Assembly (NCBI GenBank): GCA_002368955.1
Contig: DFDY01000197.1
Location: 1-26,641 of the forward strand
From: Bacteroidales bacterium UBA3816
GTDB taxonomy: Bacteria > Bacteroidota > Bacteroidia > Bacteroidales > P3
Direction of reading: 5' to 3'
Length of the DNA stretch: 26,641 bases
Under the pieces are notes generated by a model, which did not search any database, had not been told where the DNA came from, and was given only the letters and a program-made list of their open reading frames with translations. Below are positions 25,064 through 26,641 of this stretch, one piece after another. A program made the translations under genes and the position numbers. The number at the start of each line of letters is the position of its first letter. Position 1 is the stretch's first letter.

Positions 25064-25942
25064 CTACTTAATAGAGCCAAAAATTGCATCATGACTTGTC
25101 CATGCGGCAGCCTCGTCGGGCAAGCATTCCAAATGGAAAACAGGTGCCACTGATAAGACATCAGAAAGCAAACCGACCATCATGTCCTGAAAACGATCAT
25201 CCTGAGCCAAAGCGGGAGGGCATGAAGGATGGATAGCAGAGAAGGCCTCGATGGTATTAAGCTTGCGAATTTTATTGTAAGGGGCCTGCGAAAGCCGCAG
25301 TGCTGCTGCCAAAGGGAAACGCAACTGATGATAGTGATGTGTTTTCCCACTCCAAGGAGATCCATACACAATGGGCTTACCATCTTCAAAAGTCAGCACC
25401 GGGCTATCGTCATTCAACAGGAACGAGTCTGGAATATACTTTAACCATAACCGTGTATGGGTACTTTTGCCTGTACCAGACTCGCCCAAACATAGCACTG
25501 CTTTACCCTGATGAATCACACATGAGGAATGAATCAGCACCATTTTGCTAGCGCAAGAAAGCATACCAACAGCACTCCATAATGCAAAACGTAACATCAT
25601 GGGCTCGGCACAAGAAGTAGCCTCAACAACAGAACTCCCCATCTGGTAACTCATCAATAGCGGAGAATCATTCGCAGTGAATGGATCCATGGCGAAATAA
25701 TAAGTATCTCCTACCTTGGCCAAAGAAGAAGACATAGCGCCTACCTCAAACTGATAATGGTACAGTAAAGTCCAATTCTCCGGTTTAGGAACATCCTTAC
25801 CAAAAACAATTCGCCACTCAGGTTCTCCGCTTTCGACTACAAAAACAGGAAAACCAGGAATGCTACGAAGAACTTCACATTCCTTATCGCCCTCGATGCG
25901 TATTAAGTGATTCGCTATTGAATAAGTAATCGAATCTGCCAT
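25064..25942 (-). CDS. HPr kinase/phosphorylase-like P-loop protein
   Basis: The 292-residue protein carries the C-terminal kinase fold of HPr kinase but not its usual regulatory half. Key elements are IHSSCV at 137-142, Walker A in CLGESGTGKSTHTRLW at 151-166, NDDS at 177-180 and YGSPWSGKT at 193-201. Residues 1-110 have a different, beta-rich N-terminal part. Such HprK-like kinases occur near PqqD-like proteins and in some lasso-peptide clusters, where they phosphorylate the precursor peptide; canonical HPr kinase instead controls carbon catabolite repression through the PTS protein HPr. No PTS gene is nearby, so the peptide or small-molecule alternative is preferred. Starts at ATG 25942, 12 bases after the PqqD-like gene. 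Confidence 0.88.
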   Translation of the reverse strand: MADSITYSIANHLIRIEGDKECEVLRSIPGFPVFVVESGEPEWRIVFGKDVPKPENWTLLYHYQFEVGAMSSSLAKVGDTYYFAMDPFTANDSPLLMSYQMGSSVVEATSCAEPMMLRFALWSAVGMLSCASKMVLIHSSCVIHQGKAVLCLGESGTGKSTHTRLWLKYIPDSFLLNDDSPVLTFEDGKPIVYGSPWSGKTHHYHQLRFPLAAALRLSQAPYNKIRKLNTIEAFSAIHPSCPPALAQDDRFQDMMVGLLSDVLSVAPVFHLECLPDEAAAWTSHDAIFGSIK

Positions 25943-25954
25943 AATGAAGAAAAA

Positions 25955-26227
25955 TTATTCTGGCAACAGCAAATTGTTTTCTTTAATTGTATCGACCCAT
26001 TTCTCAGCATCGGCACGAGCAACGGACTCCTCAACCTCGTAATTGTCGAGTAAAACATGAACAGCATCTTCAACGGTAAAATCTTTACCCTGAAGCGAAT
26101 CCCACATCAACAATGCAGACTCATTAAAGGCAACGACACGAGTCATGTCGCCGCTGTTCCTACCCTGTAACAGAATGATATTCTCGCCCGCTACCTTGCG
26201 GACCTTATAAATCGGATTTATTTTCAT
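25955..26227 (-). CDS. PqqD-like protein, probable RiPP recognition element
   Basis: This 90-residue protein has the PqqD fold, a small winged-helix domain that binds leader peptides in many ribosomal peptide (RiPP) pathways. The strand-rich start YKVRKVAGENIILLQGR, the segment VVAFNESALLMWDSLQGKDFTVEDAVHVLLDNYEV and the final helix of AEKWVDTIKENNLL are typical. ATG 26227 is preferred; a longer frame back to TTG 26320 reads into the promoter and is AT-rich. The -7 box at 26232-26239 lies four bases upstream, so the transcript is nearly leaderless. It is the first gene of a five-gene unit. No PQQ genes A, C or E are present in the window, so a PQQ role is not supported. Confidence 0.85.
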   Translation of the reverse strand: MKINPIYKVRKVAGENIILLQGRNSGDMTRVVAFNESALLMWDSLQGKDFTVEDAVHVLLDNYEVEESVARADAEKWVDTIKENNLLLPE

Positions 26228-26231
26228 GTTG

Positions 26232-26239
26232 CAAAGATA
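26232..26239 (-). promoter_or_regulatory. Leaderless-type -7 box for the PqqD operon
   Basis: TATCTTTG on the minus strand (26239-26232) fits TAnnTTTG and is followed by CAAC and then ATG 26227. The transcription start must lie at or next to the start codon. No TTTG is found 19-21 bases upstream; the nearest is about 27 bases away. Downstream spacing suggests it serves the whole five-gene unit to 21312. Confidence 0.6.
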
Positions 26240-26325
26240 CAACTTTTTTTTGGAATAAAAGGAAAAACAACAAAAAATACCCAAAAATAAGGATACCACA
26301 CAATAAATCAATCCACCCAATCCCC

Positions 26326-26361
26326 TCTATCGAATCTATCAAATCTATCGAGTCTATCCCT
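26326..26361. repeat. Four 9-bp tandem repeats, TCTATCRAR type
   Basis: Four units begin TCTATC (26326, 26335, 26344 and 26353), ending GAA, AAA, GAG and CCT. They lie between the rRNA terminator and the PqqD operon promoter, about 90 to 120 bases upstream of that promoter. The last copy is partly degenerate. Confidence 0.7.
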
Positions 26362-26383
26362 GACAGCCCCCCACACACAGAAA

Positions 26384-26417
26384 CAAAAAAAAGGGGAACC
26401 GTTCACACGGCTCCCCT
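26384..26417 (-). terminator. rrn: Terminator of the rRNA operon
   Basis: On the minus strand a 10-bp stem (26417-26408 with 26401-26392, one G-T pair) with a six-base loop is followed by a run of T (26391-26385). It begins nine bases beyond the 3' end of 5S rRNA, and would also protect the downstream PqqD operon from rRNA read-through. Confidence 0.9.
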
Positions 26418-26425
26418 GTAAGAGA

Positions 26426-26534
<109 letters not shown>

Positions 26535-26580
26535 AATGTTCCTTTCGGCACATCGGAACAAGACACATAGGAGCCATACG

Positions 26581-26641
26581 GAAAGTCTTCGGGTAATTAG
26601 TACCGCTCGGCTTTGGCATCGCTGCCTTTACACCTGCGGCC
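26581..26641 (-). rRNA. rrl: 23S ribosomal RNA, 3' end only
   Basis: The minus strand shows GGTGTAAAGGCAGCGATGCC and then GCGGTACTAATTACCCGAAG, ending near CTTTC at 26581. This is the 3' end of bacterial 23S rRNA as found in Bacteroidota. The rest lies beyond the right edge. The spacer to 5S (26535-26580) contains a 6-bp inverted repeat, TGTTCC/GGAACA at 26537-26560, and no tRNA. The 3' end is placed by pattern and could differ by several bases. Confidence 0.85.

Noticed and set aside
25955..26227. PQQ biosynthesis locus
   Set aside because: Only the PqqD fold is present; no pqqA, pqqB, pqqC or pqqE is visible.
25064..26227. Lasso-peptide cluster
   Set aside because: The HprK-like kinase and PqqD-like protein fit, but no precursor, asparagine-synthetase-like cyclase or B2 protease is seen in the window.
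26535..26580. tRNA gene in the 23S-5S spacer
   Set aside because: The 46-base spacer is too short for a tRNA and shows only a 6-bp inverted repeat.

Overview
The window looks like the chromosome of a gut- or rumen-type Bacteroidales (Bacteroidota). The grounds are: three large exported proteins that carry, or should carry, type IX secretion (T9SS) C-terminal sorting domains; the DUF4271-hemD-rnpA-yidD gene order typical of this phylum; several promoters of the Bacteroidota form TAnnTTTG; and rRNA sequences with Bacteroidota-like ends. Genus and species cannot be told from the sequence alone.

Layout. (1) 1-6981, minus: a giant secreted protein of at least 2327 residues, open through the left edge, built from fibronectin type III (Fn3) domains, CUB domains and jelly-roll (MAM / choice-of-anchor-J-like) domains. 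(2) 7362-13877, minus: a second giant of the same design (2171 aa), complete, ending in a T9SS sorting domain. (3) 14360-17188, plus, divergent from (2): a gingipain-family (C25) cysteine peptidase with its own T9SS sorting domain. (4) 17193-19848, plus: a housekeeping block of DUF4271 membrane protein, uroporphyrinogen-III synthase with an unusual basic tail, RNase P protein and YidD. (5) 19953-21092, plus: a stand-alone archaeal-type AAA ATPase. (6) 26227-21312, minus: a compact five-gene unit encoding a PqqD-like protein, an HPr-kinase-like protein, an S26B-type peptidase fused to VanZ, a dolichol-phosphate-mannose-synthase-like glycosyltransferase and an S9 dipeptidyl-peptidase, closed by a strong terminator. 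(7) 26426-26641, minus: 5S rRNA and the 3' end of 23S rRNA, followed by a strong terminator.

How the genes may work together. The two giants and the C25 peptidase are probably T9SS cargo: modular surface or secreted adhesins next to a protease that could process host protein or other cargo. The housekeeping block serves haem synthesis, tRNA maturation and membrane-protein insertion. The five-gene unit is the best candidate for an undescribed system. It places a recognition-element-like protein (PqqD fold), a small-molecule or peptide kinase (HprK fold), a Ser/His membrane protease fused to VanZ, a lipid-linked sugar transferase and an exopeptidase under what seems to be one leaderless promoter. 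No precursor peptide, radical-SAM enzyme or cyclase is visible, so any peptide-modification role is inference.

Limits: all calls come from reading the sequence and translations by eye. Domain borders are approximate and no database search was run.
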